A stretch of 64,000 nucleotides of DNA from Alteromonadaceae bacterium XY-R5 (GTDB taxonomy: Bacteria; Pseudomonadota; Gammaproteobacteria; Enterobacterales; Alteromonadaceae). Positions within the stretch are counted from its first letter, which is position 1; each line of letters begins with the position of its first letter. A model generated the notes under the pieces. The model had not been told where the DNA came from. It saw only the letters and a program-made list of their open reading frames with translations, and made no database searches. Shown here in pieces: positions 26,502 through 35,806 of this stretch. The stretch spans positions 1,386,357-1,450,356 of the forward strand of contig LXWE01000001.1 in assembly GCA_001660395.1 (NCBI GenBank), written 5' to 3'. Both the position numbers and the translations under genes were made by a program.

Positions 26502-27569
26502 TTAGTTTTCTATTAACCAGGCATAAATTACCAGACTATCCGAATTGTCCACCACCTTAATATCCATCAGTTTAGCACTGACGAGACTCTGGGTAGATTC
26601 ATCCGACTTGGAAAAAGTATACCAACCATTCGTCATACTGACTTGGTATTCATTCTCAATGACGATATTTTTAATCTTCGCCATTTCAATTAAGCCATTT
26701 TTGATAGCCCCGTTAAGGGCAGTACTGAAACGTCCATCTGCCGGGATCCCGTCAAAACTCCCAATCACACCCACTTTGTCTTTATATCCCGGGCTATGAA
26801 ACCACTGTTTAAAGGGTATGTGTTCAGACGAGGAGTACGTAGCAACAGAAGGATCGCGAAATTGAGCAAATAAATAATGTGATGTTCGGCAGCTGGCAGT
26901 ATGCAGCATCCTCTCGACATTCCCGACGGCATCTACCTGATTATTTTCATAGCTGACACCCCATTTCTCTACGTCACTTTGATAAAGCGTACGTTGAGAC
27001 TGGCTTGTGACGTCTGACTGGACCAAATACGACGCCACCAGCTTGGCATTTTTACGCGCCAGTGCGAGCGTTTTCGCAGGCACACTGCTCATCTGGCTAA
27101 CACCATATACATAAGCGCCGTCATCGTCACACAACCAGCTTGGCGAACACTGAGCGAATTCACATGCATCTGCAGTACACATTTGCTCGCCCTGACCAAC
27201 TTTGTCAGCGAATTGATTCAACGTGGCATATGAGTAAAGTGTATCAACCGTTGAGAAAGGCGCAGAAAAATGTACGCTGACACCGTTATCTAAGGTCACA
27301 TCAGCCTGAGTGACCTTCTTACGATCTCCATCCGTTAGAGGGTACTGATAAAATTCAGCAAGATGTTCTAACGCACGTCTACGGCTCGCATACAAAGAGC
27401 CTCCGGGAATACTGCTAAAGGGGCTCGCAGCACCAATAAAGCCCGTCACGTTGTCAGTGACGGGGGTATTCAACCAACAAGGAACTTGTTCAGAATGAGC
27501 CAGAGCCGAGTAAAGCATGAGTCCCCCTGCCAGCATCATTGCTGACAGGAGACATCTGACATTAATCAT
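26502..27569 (-). CDS. Exported protein with two LPP20-like segments
   Basis: A 355-residue secreted protein with signal peptide ending ALAHS. Two segments follow the LPP20 pattern 'P-x-W-L ... G ... A-x-x-x-A': VPCWLNTPVTDNVTGFIGAAS near residue 30 and SPSWLCDDDGAYVYGVSQM near 155. A cysteine cluster (MCTADACEFAQCSPSWLC) could form disulfides. Start 27569 is chosen since the ORF upstream of it lies inside the PKD lipoprotein gene and ATG 27569 gives a clean signal peptide; it overlaps that gene by 8 bases. Function unknown. Confidence 0.65.
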   Translation of the reverse strand: MINVRCLLSAMMLAGGLMLYSALAHSEQVPCWLNTPVTDNVTGFIGAASPFSSIPGGSLYASRRRALEHLAEFYQYPLTDGDRKKVTQADVTLDNGVSVHFSAPFSTVDTLYSYATLNQFADKVGQGEQMCTADACEFAQCSPSWLCDDDGAYVYGVSQMSSVPAKTLALARKNAKLVASYLVQSDVTSQSQRTLYQSDVEKWGVSYENNQVDAVGNVERMLHTASCRTSHYLFAQFRDPSVATYSSSEHIPFKQWFHSPGYKDKVGVIGSFDGIPADGRFSTALNGAIKNGLIEMAKIKNIVIENEYQVSMTNGWYTFSKSDESTQSLVSAKLMDIKVVDNSDSLVIYAWLIEN

Positions 27570-29808
27570 CCACGGCTGAGTTATCGGGTACAAAATAATG
27601 GTCCTGGCATCCTTCCAGAGAAAAATAATCAACGGAGCGATTCTCTTCCAAATCTGAGTCCGTATATTCAACTATAGCAATATACGCTTTATTGGCTTCG
27701 AGTTCGATTTCCTGAACCTCTCCCTTACCAATATAGATACTGTTGTAGTAAATGCTGTAGTAAGTTTCATCCGTCTCGTCATATTCACCAATCTGTATTG
27801 AAAAGGTTTCTGGTTGTCCCTGGTTTTGCAGGATGAACGAACCATAGTCTGATACACACACCGGCTGGCTGTAACTGGCACTGGCGCCATTGCTATCAGT
27901 GACTGTCAGGGAAATAGTATACTCGCCATCATCTGTGTATGTATAGGTACCCAATGAGCGTTTATCCTCTACCACTGTGCCATCACCAAAATCAAAGTCA
28001 TAGCGTAAAATGCTGCCGTTCAAACTATATGACTTGGTCGCATCCAGATACACCAGGAATTCGCCTGTGTCAGGGTCGCGTGAACCTCTGATATCCTGAG
28101 GGAAATTGGTAATAAACTGAGCCACAGGTTCCGACGCTTCTGCGCTCGCTAACAAACTCATGCTGTACACGGGGCTTCGTACCGTGGCAGCCGGATAAGC
28201 CCCTTCAGAATCAGCTTCGTATGAAACCTCAAACTGAATATAAATGTCACCGGTCACATCAGGCAAGGTCACAAACGCAGAGCGAAATCCAGAGATACAA
28301 TCTCCATCTGCATCCGCGTTATAACAACTCGCCCCCTCTTTGAGCAACTGCTCAACCGAATCTGGCGATGTGCCGTAATAAACCTTCGTTGGCAATGTGT
28401 CATACACGGCCAGGTTGATCGCTTCAAAATCAAAACGGTGTTCAGCACCTTTCACCGCCGACGGTAACTCGTTGTTAACATTAGCCTGATAGGAAATTAT
28501 TGCCTCATCACCACTGCTGACTACGCGCTGATAAAACATCGAGATTTCTGCAGTAAAGGCCTTTGTGACACTGGTATCTGTCTGCTTCACCAACGTACCG
28601 TTTACTGCAAGGATACTGTACCCATACTGGTTATTCATGGGCGTTGTCAGATCAAAGGCTAAGTCACCGAAACTCGAATTTGCAAAAAAGGTTTCTCCAT
28701 CGGAGATCACAGTGAAGATTGGCTGATAGGCATCTGCCAAAGTGAGTTCTGTGGTATCTGTAATGAATGCATTATTTTGCTCATCGTAAAGCAAGGTGAC
28801 AGTACCAAAACTAACACCTGAACTGGCATCCGCCAGTGCCACACGATACACAGTGTAATCACTTTCATTGGTAGGCCAGTCGGCATAATCAGGGGCTTCT
28901 CCCGGCAAAACAGTGTAACCCTGAGCATAGGTTTTGGCAGTTAGTGAGGCATCGTATGTGTCACCACTGTCTCCATAACCAAACCCGGTATACTCAGGAC
29001 CGTAACCACTGCCACCGTCAAGTTTATACGAATATCCTAAAATAGGTTTCACCAGGTTATTTTCATTCTCCCAGTTCCACAGAATCTCAACAATCCCAAT
29101 ACCGTCTTTCAGGTACATGTAATAGGCCACATTTTCTTTCTGAAATTTCAGCAGTACACAATTTTCTTCACCACTTGTAGGCGCCACTGCATCGTCTGCG
29201 ACCAGCGTTCCTTTCCAGCCCAGATTGGCATCATAAAACCAGGGAAAAAAGCTTGCCTGTGATACCCAACTCTCCCCGACCTCAATCTGCGCTTTAAATA
29301 ATCGCTTAGGCTCGGGCTGCAGATAAGGCTCGGGATCTGCTTGCCAGCGCTCCTGAGAACTTGTTTCTGTCAGATAGATATCTCCGTTGATATCTTTTGC
29401 CATGATATGAAAATCGGCTTCGCCAACTTCAGAGCTATTCGATTTAAATTGCGAGTATCCAATTCGGGTACCGTGAATACCGCGGGTGTCACTGACCTCT
29501 GAAAACCGGAAAACAGTGTCTGATGCTGCGTCTTCATCAAATCCATAACCATACAAACGCACGGAAGAAAGGGCTGCAAAATCGATAGTTTGTGCACCAA
29601 ACGTCACTTTCATATCAGCACTGTCCGCACCAAATGTGACGTAACTAGGCACTCCCACAAAACCGTTGTCTAATAATACGGTACTAAAGGTGATAAAAGG
29701 CTCGGTATCGGCTCCGGGTTGCTCATAGGGTTCACCAATTTCTGTTTCCATATTACAACCAGCAACGACCAGCAAAGATGCCCATACGGCAAAAGGTAAA
29801 TATTTCAT
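27562..29808 (-). CDS. Large lipoprotein with a PKD domain
   Basis: A 748-residue lipoprotein with lipobox VVAGC (C18). Residues 30-560 are beta-rich with no family I recognise. A PKD (polycystic kidney disease) immunoglobulin-like domain is at about 575-665 (LRYDFDFGDGTVVED ... YTDDGEYTISLTVTDSNG). The C-terminal 80 residues resemble a small beta domain with a CQDHYF motif. PKD domains bind proteins or carbohydrates at the surface. It lies between the outer-membrane barrel gene (12 bases upstream) and the two-LPP20 gene (8-base overlap). Confidence 0.7.
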   Translation of the reverse strand: MKYLPFAVWASLLVVAGCNMETEIGEPYEQPGADTEPFITFSTVLLDNGFVGVPSYVTFGADSADMKVTFGAQTIDFAALSSVRLYGYGFDEDAASDTVFRFSEVSDTRGIHGTRIGYSQFKSNSSEVGEADFHIMAKDINGDIYLTETSSQERWQADPEPYLQPEPKRLFKAQIEVGESWVSQASFFPWFYDANLGWKGTLVADDAVAPTSGEENCVLLKFQKENVAYYMYLKDGIGIVEILWNWENENNLVKPILGYSYKLDGGSGYGPEYTGFGYGDSGDTYDASLTAKTYAQGYTVLPGEAPDYADWPTNESDYTVYRVALADASSGVSFGTVTLLYDEQNNAFITDTTELTLADAYQPIFTVISDGETFFANSSFGDLAFDLTTPMNNQYGYSILAVNGTLVKQTDTSVTKAFTAEISMFYQRVVSSGDEAIISYQANVNNELPSAVKGAEHRFDFEAINLAVYDTLPTKVYYGTSPDSVEQLLKEGASCYNADADGDCISGFRSAFVTLPDVTGDIYIQFEVSYEADSEGAYPAATVRSPVYSMSLLASAEASEPVAQFITNFPQDIRGSRDPDTGEFLVYLDATKSYSLNGSILRYDFDFGDGTVVEDKRSLGTYTYTDDGEYTISLTVTDSNGASASYSQPVCVSDYGSFILQNQGQPETFSIQIGEYDETDETYYSIYYNSIYIGKGEVQEIELEANKAYIAIVEYTDSDLEENRSVDYFSLEGCQDHYFVPDNSAVDD

Positions 29809-29820
29809 CTTGGCAACTCC

Positions 29821-30867
29821 TTACAAACCAAAGCGATATTTGATGCCGAAGTTGATGATGGTGTCATCGTTAACTTCCACTTCTTCGATAAAATCAGAGA
29901 ATTTCCTGTAGATGACCTCAGCAGAAGCTTCCAGGTCGATATCCAGACCAAACTGTTTGGCATTGGTTGTTAACTTGCCGCCGTACTGCACGTATTCAAT
30001 AGTCGTCACATCTATGTAGTAACCGTAATCCTGGTCGAAGTGGCTCACACTCACACCATCAAGAATTTGCACATCAGCGTCCAGCGCATAGGTGTAATTC
30101 AGCAGTAACTGGGTGTATTCCGTGCCCATGCCGAGATCCACATAAATCCCGGTTGCGGTAAGCTCTGCTTCATAAATACGTTCTACTGTCGACAACACAT
30201 CTGTTGCCATCGGCTTGTTATAGGTGATGTCTGCCACCCCCATGCCAAGCAAAAATCCACCGCCTTGGGTATGTTTAAGCGTAATTCCGGCTCGATATTC
30301 CTCGAATTCTGTCGCCACACTAAGGACATCTCCGGGGATAAGTAAGTTGACGTAATCGTCCGTCACAAACCAGTAATCTTTGTAGGATTGCACATCCGTC
30401 AGAAAGGTCTGCTTGTTGTAATCCAGTGAAAGGAAAAAATGGTCGCCATCTTTTTCGGCATCAAAAAACACACGACTTAAATCCATATCGAAATTCAAGG
30501 TGAGCTTTTTCCAGGCGTCTTTATCATTCTCTACCAACTCAACCAGTCTGTCCTGACTGGCACTGGCATTAGGCGTAAATTCGTATTCGATAGCGGGAAT
30601 AAAGAAGGAAATGAAAGGTTTGTCTGCCAGCCAGCTGGCTTGTCCCAGATTCCATTTTATATCCAGTATGTTTAAACCTGTCGTTTGAACATAAGTGTCT
30701 GGAATAAAATCCGGTTCCCAAAACTGATATTTATAACCCACATCAAATTCACCAAGGTAGCGATAATAGCTATCCTCCGTCTTTGATGCAGCGTCCTGCG
30801 CCTGACTGATTAACGGTGCTGTTGCTAGAAAGCCAGCCATTACCGACATATAACCAAACTTAATCAT
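29821..30867 (-). CDS. Outer-membrane beta-barrel protein, unknown role
   Basis: A 348-residue protein with signal peptide ending SQA and alternating hydrophobic/polar strands to a C-terminal strand NFGIKYRFGL, ending in a non-aromatic residue after F. Motifs such as YKYQFWEPDF and ILDIKWNLGQ are not ones I recognise. Start 30867 follows GGGAAAGAAG closely; the in-frame ATG at 30912 would add 15 charged residues before the signal peptide. First gene of the 30867-25905 operon, downstream of the membrane regulator. Confidence 0.65.
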   Translation of the reverse strand: MIKFGYMSVMAGFLATAPLISQAQDAASKTEDSYYRYLGEFDVGYKYQFWEPDFIPDTYVQTTGLNILDIKWNLGQASWLADKPFISFFIPAIEYEFTPNASASQDRLVELVENDKDAWKKLTLNFDMDLSRVFFDAEKDGDHFFLSLDYNKQTFLTDVQSYKDYWFVTDDYVNLLIPGDVLSVATEFEEYRAGITLKHTQGGGFLLGMGVADITYNKPMATDVLSTVERIYEAELTATGIYVDLGMGTEYTQLLLNYTYALDADVQILDGVSVSHFDQDYGYYIDVTTIEYVQYGGKLTTNAKQFGLDIDLEASAEVIYRKFSDFIEEVEVNDDTIINFGIKYRFGL

Positions 30868-31201
30868 ACTTCTTTCCCTCACCCGTTTGGCGGATTTAAC
30901 TATCTTGTCCAAGTTGAGATGGTTAAGCGTGCACTGATAAAGAATGAATCAAGAATGACTTCAGCACGAAAAAGTACCCGAAGTCAGCAAGGTCACAAGG
31001 CTAAGCTTCGGGTAAACGCATGAGCGTTTCGCAATGACTGCATTGATTCATGCAAATACAGGAACACACAAACCACAATTGAGTCTATTCACGGGCTGGA
31101 TATGAAAGGGAGTAAAGAATTTTGAAATCTTTTGAAAGCTATTTTTTTCAATGAGTTAAAAGAAACTCAAAGCGCATTTAAGACACAAAAGGTTGCCTAA
31201 C
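30868..31201. other. Gap between membrane regulator and barrel operon
   Basis: 334 bases without a gene. It holds the terminator-like hairpin listed at 30967-31013 and an imperfect GCATGA ... TCATGC repeat at 31019-31056. A promoter for the barrel operon is expected here, but I could not assign -35/-10 elements with confidence. Confidence 0.4.
30967..31013 (-). terminator. Terminator or attenuator hairpin below the regulator gene
   Basis: Minus strand: ACCCGAAG and CTTCGGGT pair around a 22-base loop, then ACTTTTTCG. It lies about 190 bases after the regulator stop and 100 bases before the barrel start. Confidence 0.5.
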
Positions 31202-32125
31202 TTACTGAGAGCTACCAGAGGCAAGTTCAGCCGCAATTTGTTCATTCACCAGCTGAAATAACTCATCAGAGCTAAAGGCAACATTCTGGGCGCCATACTG
31301 TTTTGCTAAGCTAATTTTTTCATCAGAAGGCAAAATAGTGTAAATCAGATATGGCGTGTTATCGCCGCGATTACGCATCTTTTCCACTAATTTAAAGCCT
31401 GCTAATGAATCACCATGACGTCCCAAATCAGAGATGACTAAATCGTAGTGATGCATGGATAATAACATCAACGCTTCTTCAGAATTCGTCACCGGATAAC
31501 TGGCTATTCCCTTTTCAGCAAGACGCTGACGTTCCGTTTGGTTATTTTGGGGATGATCATCGACCCATAAAACACGCGCCCATGTGTTTTGCTGTTCTGC
31601 GATTTGAAGTGACTCAGTGGGTTCAGATAAAAGTGTCAGCCCAATTTTGACAGATACGAGCACTAGCGTCAGGGTCACAGACAAAACTGATATCACTTTT
31701 CCTGTGGTGTAATTACGCACTCTAAAGCGCGGAACATCCTCAACATAATCGATGTCTTGTTCTGCATCACTTTGCGTCACCTGTGGGCCCGTGTTTACGG
31801 ATTTCATCTGCAGCTGTTTGCCAATAGCGGCACTTAAACGATACCCGCGCCCATGCACAGTTTGAATCACTGGCGAAGCAATATAAGGTTTGAGCAATTT
31901 ACGTGTATCTGATACCAGACGGGCGACTGACCATTCAGAGACCACTCTGTCTTGCCAGATTTCCTTTAACAAGGTTTGCTGAGAACTGCATTCAGGATAA
32001 GTTTTAGCGAGTGCAATCAATAAATTAACTATTTTAGGGTCTTCACAGATGCAAGCCCCCTTATACCAAACCTGATGATGGCCTGGCTCTATCGTGAATT
32101 CACCTAATATATATTGACTGTCCAC
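31202..32125 (-). CDS. ToxR-like membrane regulator with C-terminal receiver-like domain
   Basis: A 307-residue protein. Residues 1-100 are an OmpR/ToxR-type winged helix (ILGEFTIEPGHHQVW, RLVSDTRKLL, VIQTVHGRGYRL). One membrane helix spans about 144-166, after basic RFRVRNYTTGK and before acidic SEPTES. By the positive-inside rule the N-terminus is cytoplasmic and the C-terminus periplasmic. Residues 183-300 resemble a response-regulator receiver: D189 and D190 in VLWVDDHP, D233 in VISDLG, T263 after beta-4. The conserved lysine before beta-5 appears missing (NVAFSSDE). Phosphorylation would be unexpected in the periplasm, so the domain is probably a degenerate sensor. It lies between two envelope-lipoprotein operons, one divergent, that it may control. 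Confidence 0.8.
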   Translation of the reverse strand: MDSQYILGEFTIEPGHHQVWYKGACICEDPKIVNLLIALAKTYPECSSQQTLLKEIWQDRVVSEWSVARLVSDTRKLLKPYIASPVIQTVHGRGYRLSAAIGKQLQMKSVNTGPQVTQSDAEQDIDYVEDVPRFRVRNYTTGKVISVLSVTLTLVLVSVKIGLTLLSEPTESLQIAEQQNTWARVLWVDDHPQNNQTERQRLAEKGIASYPVTNSEEALMLLSMHHYDLVISDLGRHGDSLAGFKLVEKMRNRGDNTPYLIYTILPSDEKISLAKQYGAQNVAFSSDELFQLVNEQIAAELASGSSQ

Positions 32126-32264
32126 ACTATTTTACCGCCCCGTAAAATTTCACAAATATTAAAAATTGTTACATCTCAGAATGTTAACTTTAATTTTGAA
32201 TTATTCTTCAGACAAATATAAAAAAAATCAAAATTCTAGAAAAGCAATTCTAAGCAATTACACA

Positions 32265-32270
32265 TATAAT
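32265..32270 (+). promoter_or_regulatory. -10 element TATAAT upstream of the COG3014-LpoB-LPP20 operon
   Basis: Perfect TATAAT about 124 bases before ATG 32394, with no good -35 at 17-18 bases, so an activator may be needed. AATTCTA occurs twice just upstream (about 32232 and 32246), 14 bases apart, which could be tandem sites for the divergent ToxR-like regulator. Confidence 0.4.
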
Positions 32271-32393
32271 CTGTCGTTAGCTGGCTACAGTCGGGGGAAA
32301 ATCCCGCCATAAAAACCAAGTCAGCAATAAAACAATAAAAGCGCACAACGGACGAACCGTGGTAATGCTCAGCTAACTAAAGGAATGATGGCA

Positions 32394-34121
32394 ATGAAAT
32401 TTTGCATTCAACTTATGCTGCCTGTAATGCTGCTTACAGGCTGTGTATCCACAGAAAATCTCTTTGTAAAAAATCCAATCCCCGGCGAAGTACTTGCTAA
32501 GGGCGACATAGTCGGCGCCGAGCAGGCAACGCTAAAAGAATATACGCCCGATGGTGATGAGAAATTGCTTTACCATATGGAACTGGGACTCCTGGCACAT
32601 TTGCAGGGACAATTCGACAAAAGTAATGAACACCTTGCTCAGGCTGAAAGCATTGTAGAAGAACGTTACACCATCAGTGTTTCGGATAAATTTCAAGAAC
32701 TAATGTCCGGCCCCTCATTTAGTCCGTATAAAGGCTTTATTTTCGAAGACACCTTCATTAACTATTACAAAGCCTTGAATTATCTAAAGCAAGCCAAAAG
32801 CACAACCGGTACTGAAAAGGCCGATTTACTTGACGCTGCTATTGTCGAAATTCGCCGCATGAATCTACACCTGGAAACCCTGGTCAATGAGTCGGGCGGT
32901 TACAAAGCACCGGAAGAAGAAGGTGACGCAGGATTATTTGCAGAGTTACTCGGCATTTTTAACGCCATTGCCGGTGATTCGTTAGATAAAGAAGGCCTGG
33001 AATATAAAGACGATGCTTACGGCCACTATCTGTCTGGTCTGCTCTTTGAAATGGCCAATGATTTAGATAACGCACGTATCGAGTATGAAAAAGCCGCCAC
33101 CGCTTATGAAAATGGCTTTGCCAAACAATACGGTCTGGGCGATCAAATTGTTCAACAAGCCTGGTATGACGCAATTAAAGTCATGAAACTTGATGGTGGG
33201 TACAAGAGTAAATGGACCCGTCTGGCCAAACAGAAGCTGACGGCTGAGCAAAAGAAATCCATTCTTGAAATGAAAAAGGCATCTCCTGAGTTAGTTGTTA
33301 TTCAGGATTTAGGCATGGCACCGCAGCGTGACAGCCTGGAAATGATGATGACGATTGATGCATCTCAGCAAGCTATTGTGTTAAGTCCTATGCTAGCCTT
33401 TGGTGGTCGTGATGCAGCAAAACAACGTGATCAGCGCACCTGGTTTTATATGCTGTATGCCGATAATCAGGTAGGCGATGTCGTTAGAAACTATGTCACC
33501 GGTGATGCAATTACTGCTGCCATGGGCTTCGCTCAGAAACGTATTTCATTACCAGGCCCTATTTGGGAGAAAGCTCAGGACGTTGGTCTCATTGCTGCCG
33601 TGGGTAATGGTGTAAGAGTATCGGTACCATACTATCCTCAGCCTAAACAGGAAGTCGCAAAAAGCGAATTATATGTCGATGGCAAATTGGTTAAAAATCT
33701 GACGATGGCCCATTCTTTAGAGCAGGTTGCCGTTCAGGAACAAATGCGCGTGGCCAGTGACGAAATCATTGCAGCTATCGCACGTGAAACACTAAAAGCC
33801 ATGACGGCAGAAAAAGCATCTGAATATGGTGGCCAATATGGCGCCTTGCTAAGCATGGCTGGTAAAGCCCTAAATACGTTTACTGCTGGCGCAGATACCC
33901 GTAACTGGAGCACCTTACCGTCAGATGTCATGTTTACCCGTATTCCTGTTACCGCTGGGCAGCATCAGGTTGAAGTTCGCACGTATCTGCTCAATGGTCA
34001 GGTATTAAAGCAACAAACATTGGTGAATGCAGATAGCAATCAACCTGTCATGTGGCACACACGTACCCTGCCTGAAGATATGAGCAAACCTGCTTTAACT
34101 GCTCAGGCAACAATGAAATAA
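32394..34121 (+). CDS. COG3014-like lipoprotein with helical repeats
   Basis: A 575-residue lipoprotein with lipobox LTGC (C17). Residues about 30-290 are TPR-like helices (YHMELGLLAHLQGQFDKSNEHLAQAE, YGHYLSGLLFEMANDLDNARIEYEKA), and the C-terminal half is a mixed alpha/beta domain (SVPYYPQP, DTRNWSTLPSDVMFTRIPV). Neighbour order COG3014-LpoB-LPP20 recurs in Vibrionales and Alteromonadales. ATGs at 32385 and 32388 are in frame; 32394 is favoured by 9-base spacing from AGGA and gives the normal lipoprotein signal. Function unknown. Confidence 0.72.
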   Translation: MKFCIQLMLPVMLLTGCVSTENLFVKNPIPGEVLAKGDIVGAEQATLKEYTPDGDEKLLYHMELGLLAHLQGQFDKSNEHLAQAESIVEERYTISVSDKFQELMSGPSFSPYKGFIFEDTFINYYKALNYLKQAKSTTGTEKADLLDAAIVEIRRMNLHLETLVNESGGYKAPEEEGDAGLFAELLGIFNAIAGDSLDKEGLEYKDDAYGHYLSGLLFEMANDLDNARIEYEKAATAYENGFAKQYGLGDQIVQQAWYDAIKVMKLDGGYKSKWTRLAKQKLTAEQKKSILEMKKASPELVVIQDLGMAPQRDSLEMMMTIDASQQAIVLSPMLAFGGRDAAKQRDQRTWFYMLYADNQVGDVVRNYVTGDAITAAMGFAQKRISLPGPIWEKAQDVGLIAAVGNGVRVSVPYYPQPKQEVAKSELYVDGKLVKNLTMAHSLEQVAVQEQMRVASDEIIAAIARETLKAMTAEKASEYGGQYGALLSMAGKALNTFTAGADTRNWSTLPSDVMFTRIPVTAGQHQVEVRTYLLNGQVLKQQTLVNADSNQPVMWHTRTLPEDMSKPALTAQATMK

Positions 34122-34150
34122 TCGTAGGACAACATAAAAAGGATCTTCAG

Positions 34151-34756
34151 ATGAAAACTCAACATACTCTCGCTATGGTATTGCTCTCTTCACTCGTTTT
34201 ACTGGGGGGCTGTAAGAGCACTCAGGTATCCCGTGTGGATTCAAATCAGGAAATTGCACTGACCGACAAATGGAACGCCAAAGATTCGCAACTGGTAGCA
34301 GATGCGATGATCACCGATATGTTGAGTTTTCCCTGGATTGACGATCACTTGCGCAAAGAAGGCAACAAACCGGCCGTTATCGTTCAGCGTATCCGAAATA
34401 AGTCCCATGAACACATCCCTGTTGAAACCTTCATTAATGATTTAAAACGCGCCATTTTGCGCAGCGGCCGTGCTGACTTTGTGGCTGACGCAACTGTCCG
34501 TCAGGACGTCCGCGATGAACGCGCTGATCAAGAGCTGAATTCAAGTTTCGACACGCAAAATGCGATGGGTGAAGAAACAGGCGCAGATTACGCGTTATCT
34601 GGCAGCATCAATTCGACTGTTGACCAATTGGATGGCGACCGCGTAACCTTCTATCAGGTTGATTTACGCTTAATCGATATGACTACCAACAGGGAAGTGT
34701 GGAATGGACAGAAGAAAATCCAAAAGCTGCAGGAAAAATCCCGTTTTGGCTTATAA
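34151..34756 (+). CDS. LpoB-family penicillin-binding-protein activator-like lipoprotein
   Basis: A 201-residue lipoprotein with lipobox LGGC (C21) and an LpoB-type domain: DMLSFPWIDDHL, KPAVIVQRIRNKSHEHIP, then ADYALSGSINSTVDQ and VDLRLIDMTTNREVWNGQKKI. E. coli LpoB is an outer-membrane activator of PBP1B. This copy sits beside COG3014- and LPP20-type genes instead of the usual ycf locus, so it may be a paralogue with another partner. It overlaps the next gene by 53 bases. Confidence 0.8.
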   Translation: MKTQHTLAMVLLSSLVLLGGCKSTQVSRVDSNQEIALTDKWNAKDSQLVADAMITDMLSFPWIDDHLRKEGNKPAVIVQRIRNKSHEHIPVETFINDLKRAILRSGRADFVADATVRQDVRDERADQELNSSFDTQNAMGEETGADYALSGSINSTVDQLDGDRVTFYQVDLRLIDMTTNREVWNGQKKIQKLQEKSRFGL

Positions 34757-35741
34757 ACACGCCATCTTAGCCAGCCTGCTATTGATACTAGCAGGCTGCG
34801 AATCTACACAGGTTCACGCTAAAGCGGATAAGCAAACCAATGCGGCGCCCAAATGGGTAATGGTACCACCTGCATCTTCAAACGAGCTGTTGTATGCAGT
34901 CGGATCTGCGCCCATCACCCTCAATGAGGAATTGGCTCGCAAGGCAGCTGAAGAGTCGGCCAGAGCGGAGATCGCGAAACTCATCCAGGTTGAGGTAAAT
35001 GCCACGACTGAGGTGAACATTGCATCCAGTAATGGCAGTATCAGCTCTCACTTTAATGAAGCGATTGTCAATCGGGCTCCCAGGCTTGAACTGAGTGGTA
35101 TTCAGTTCAAAGACAGCTATATCGACAAAGCAAGGAATTCTGCCTATATCCTGGCAAGCTTTGATAAGGTTCAGGCCATTGCTGATTTGCAAACCAAAAT
35201 CCATTTTGCCGATGGTGAGTTGAATGCCTGGCAAAGTGGAATGGGCGACGGTTTACAAAAATTGCGTGCCGCAATTGGCTTCAAAACTCAGCTATTTGAA
35301 CGTCAACGTTTAAATCAGCAATTGGTGTTTCTGGCTAACGAAGGTATTTCTCTGGCAACAGGTATCAGTCTGAACAATCAACTGGCAGACCAGGTGCTAG
35401 ATAGCCTGAGTTTCAGTATTGAAGGAAGTCGTGATGCTGCGCTAGAGAGCAAGCTAGCGGAGATGCTGAATCAACAGGGCATTCGCGTTGCCGCGTCTGG
35501 GCAATCTGATTTCTCTCTAACCTATCAGGTACGCTGGCGAGCCATGAGCAGAGACAATATGTTTTATAGCATCGCCGATGCAAATGTGAGCCTTAAGCAT
35601 AAAAACACGATCCTCAATACCTTTAAGCAAAAGGCGAAAGGCGTATCAAGTGATCCTGATTATGCAAAAGACAAAGCGATTGAAAAATTAGGAGAGCTAT
35701 TTGCTCAGGAAATGTCAGAGGGATTACTGGCAACGCTGTAA
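34704..35741 (+). CDS. LPP20-like lipoprotein (third gene of the trio)
   Basis: A 345-residue lipoprotein with a long basic N-region and lipobox LAGC (C32). The LPP20-like domain spans about 45-165 (APKWVMVPPASSNELLYAVG, ARKAAEESARAEIAKLIQVEV). The C-terminal half (about 190-345) contains a second alpha/beta domain I do not recognise. ATG 34704 is supported by GGGAAG 6 bases upstream despite overlapping the LpoB-like gene by 53 bases; TTG 34746 is the alternative. It is followed by the hairpin at 35753-35775. Confidence 0.75.
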   Translation: MDRRKSKSCRKNPVLAYKHAILASLLLILAGCESTQVHAKADKQTNAAPKWVMVPPASSNELLYAVGSAPITLNEELARKAAEESARAEIAKLIQVEVNATTEVNIASSNGSISSHFNEAIVNRAPRLELSGIQFKDSYIDKARNSAYILASFDKVQAIADLQTKIHFADGELNAWQSGMGDGLQKLRAAIGFKTQLFERQRLNQQLVFLANEGISLATGISLNNQLADQVLDSLSFSIEGSRDAALESKLAEMLNQQGIRVAASGQSDFSLTYQVRWRAMSRDNMFYSIADANVSLKHKNTILNTFKQKAKGVSSDPDYAKDKAIEKLGELFAQEMSEGLLATL

Positions 35742-35752
35742 ACATGTAACTG

Positions 35753-35775
35753 GACACCTGCAATCTGCAGGTGTC
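35753..35775 (+). terminator. Perfect 10-bp hairpin after the lipoprotein trio
   Basis: GACACCTGCA and TGCAGGTGTC pair around a 3-base loop, followed by a weak TCCATCTTT tail. It probably ends the operon or acts as an mRNA 3' stabiliser, and it argues against the GTG start at 35771 for the next gene. Confidence 0.5.
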
Positions 35776-35806
35776 TCCATCTTTAATGTCGCACAGAGAC
35801 ATCTGG

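Noticed and set aside
32190..32220. Fur-like AATTATTCTTC near the regulator/COG3014 divergent promoter
   Set aside because: Only one half resembles a Fur half-site; the other half shows almost no match to the 7-1-7 consensus.
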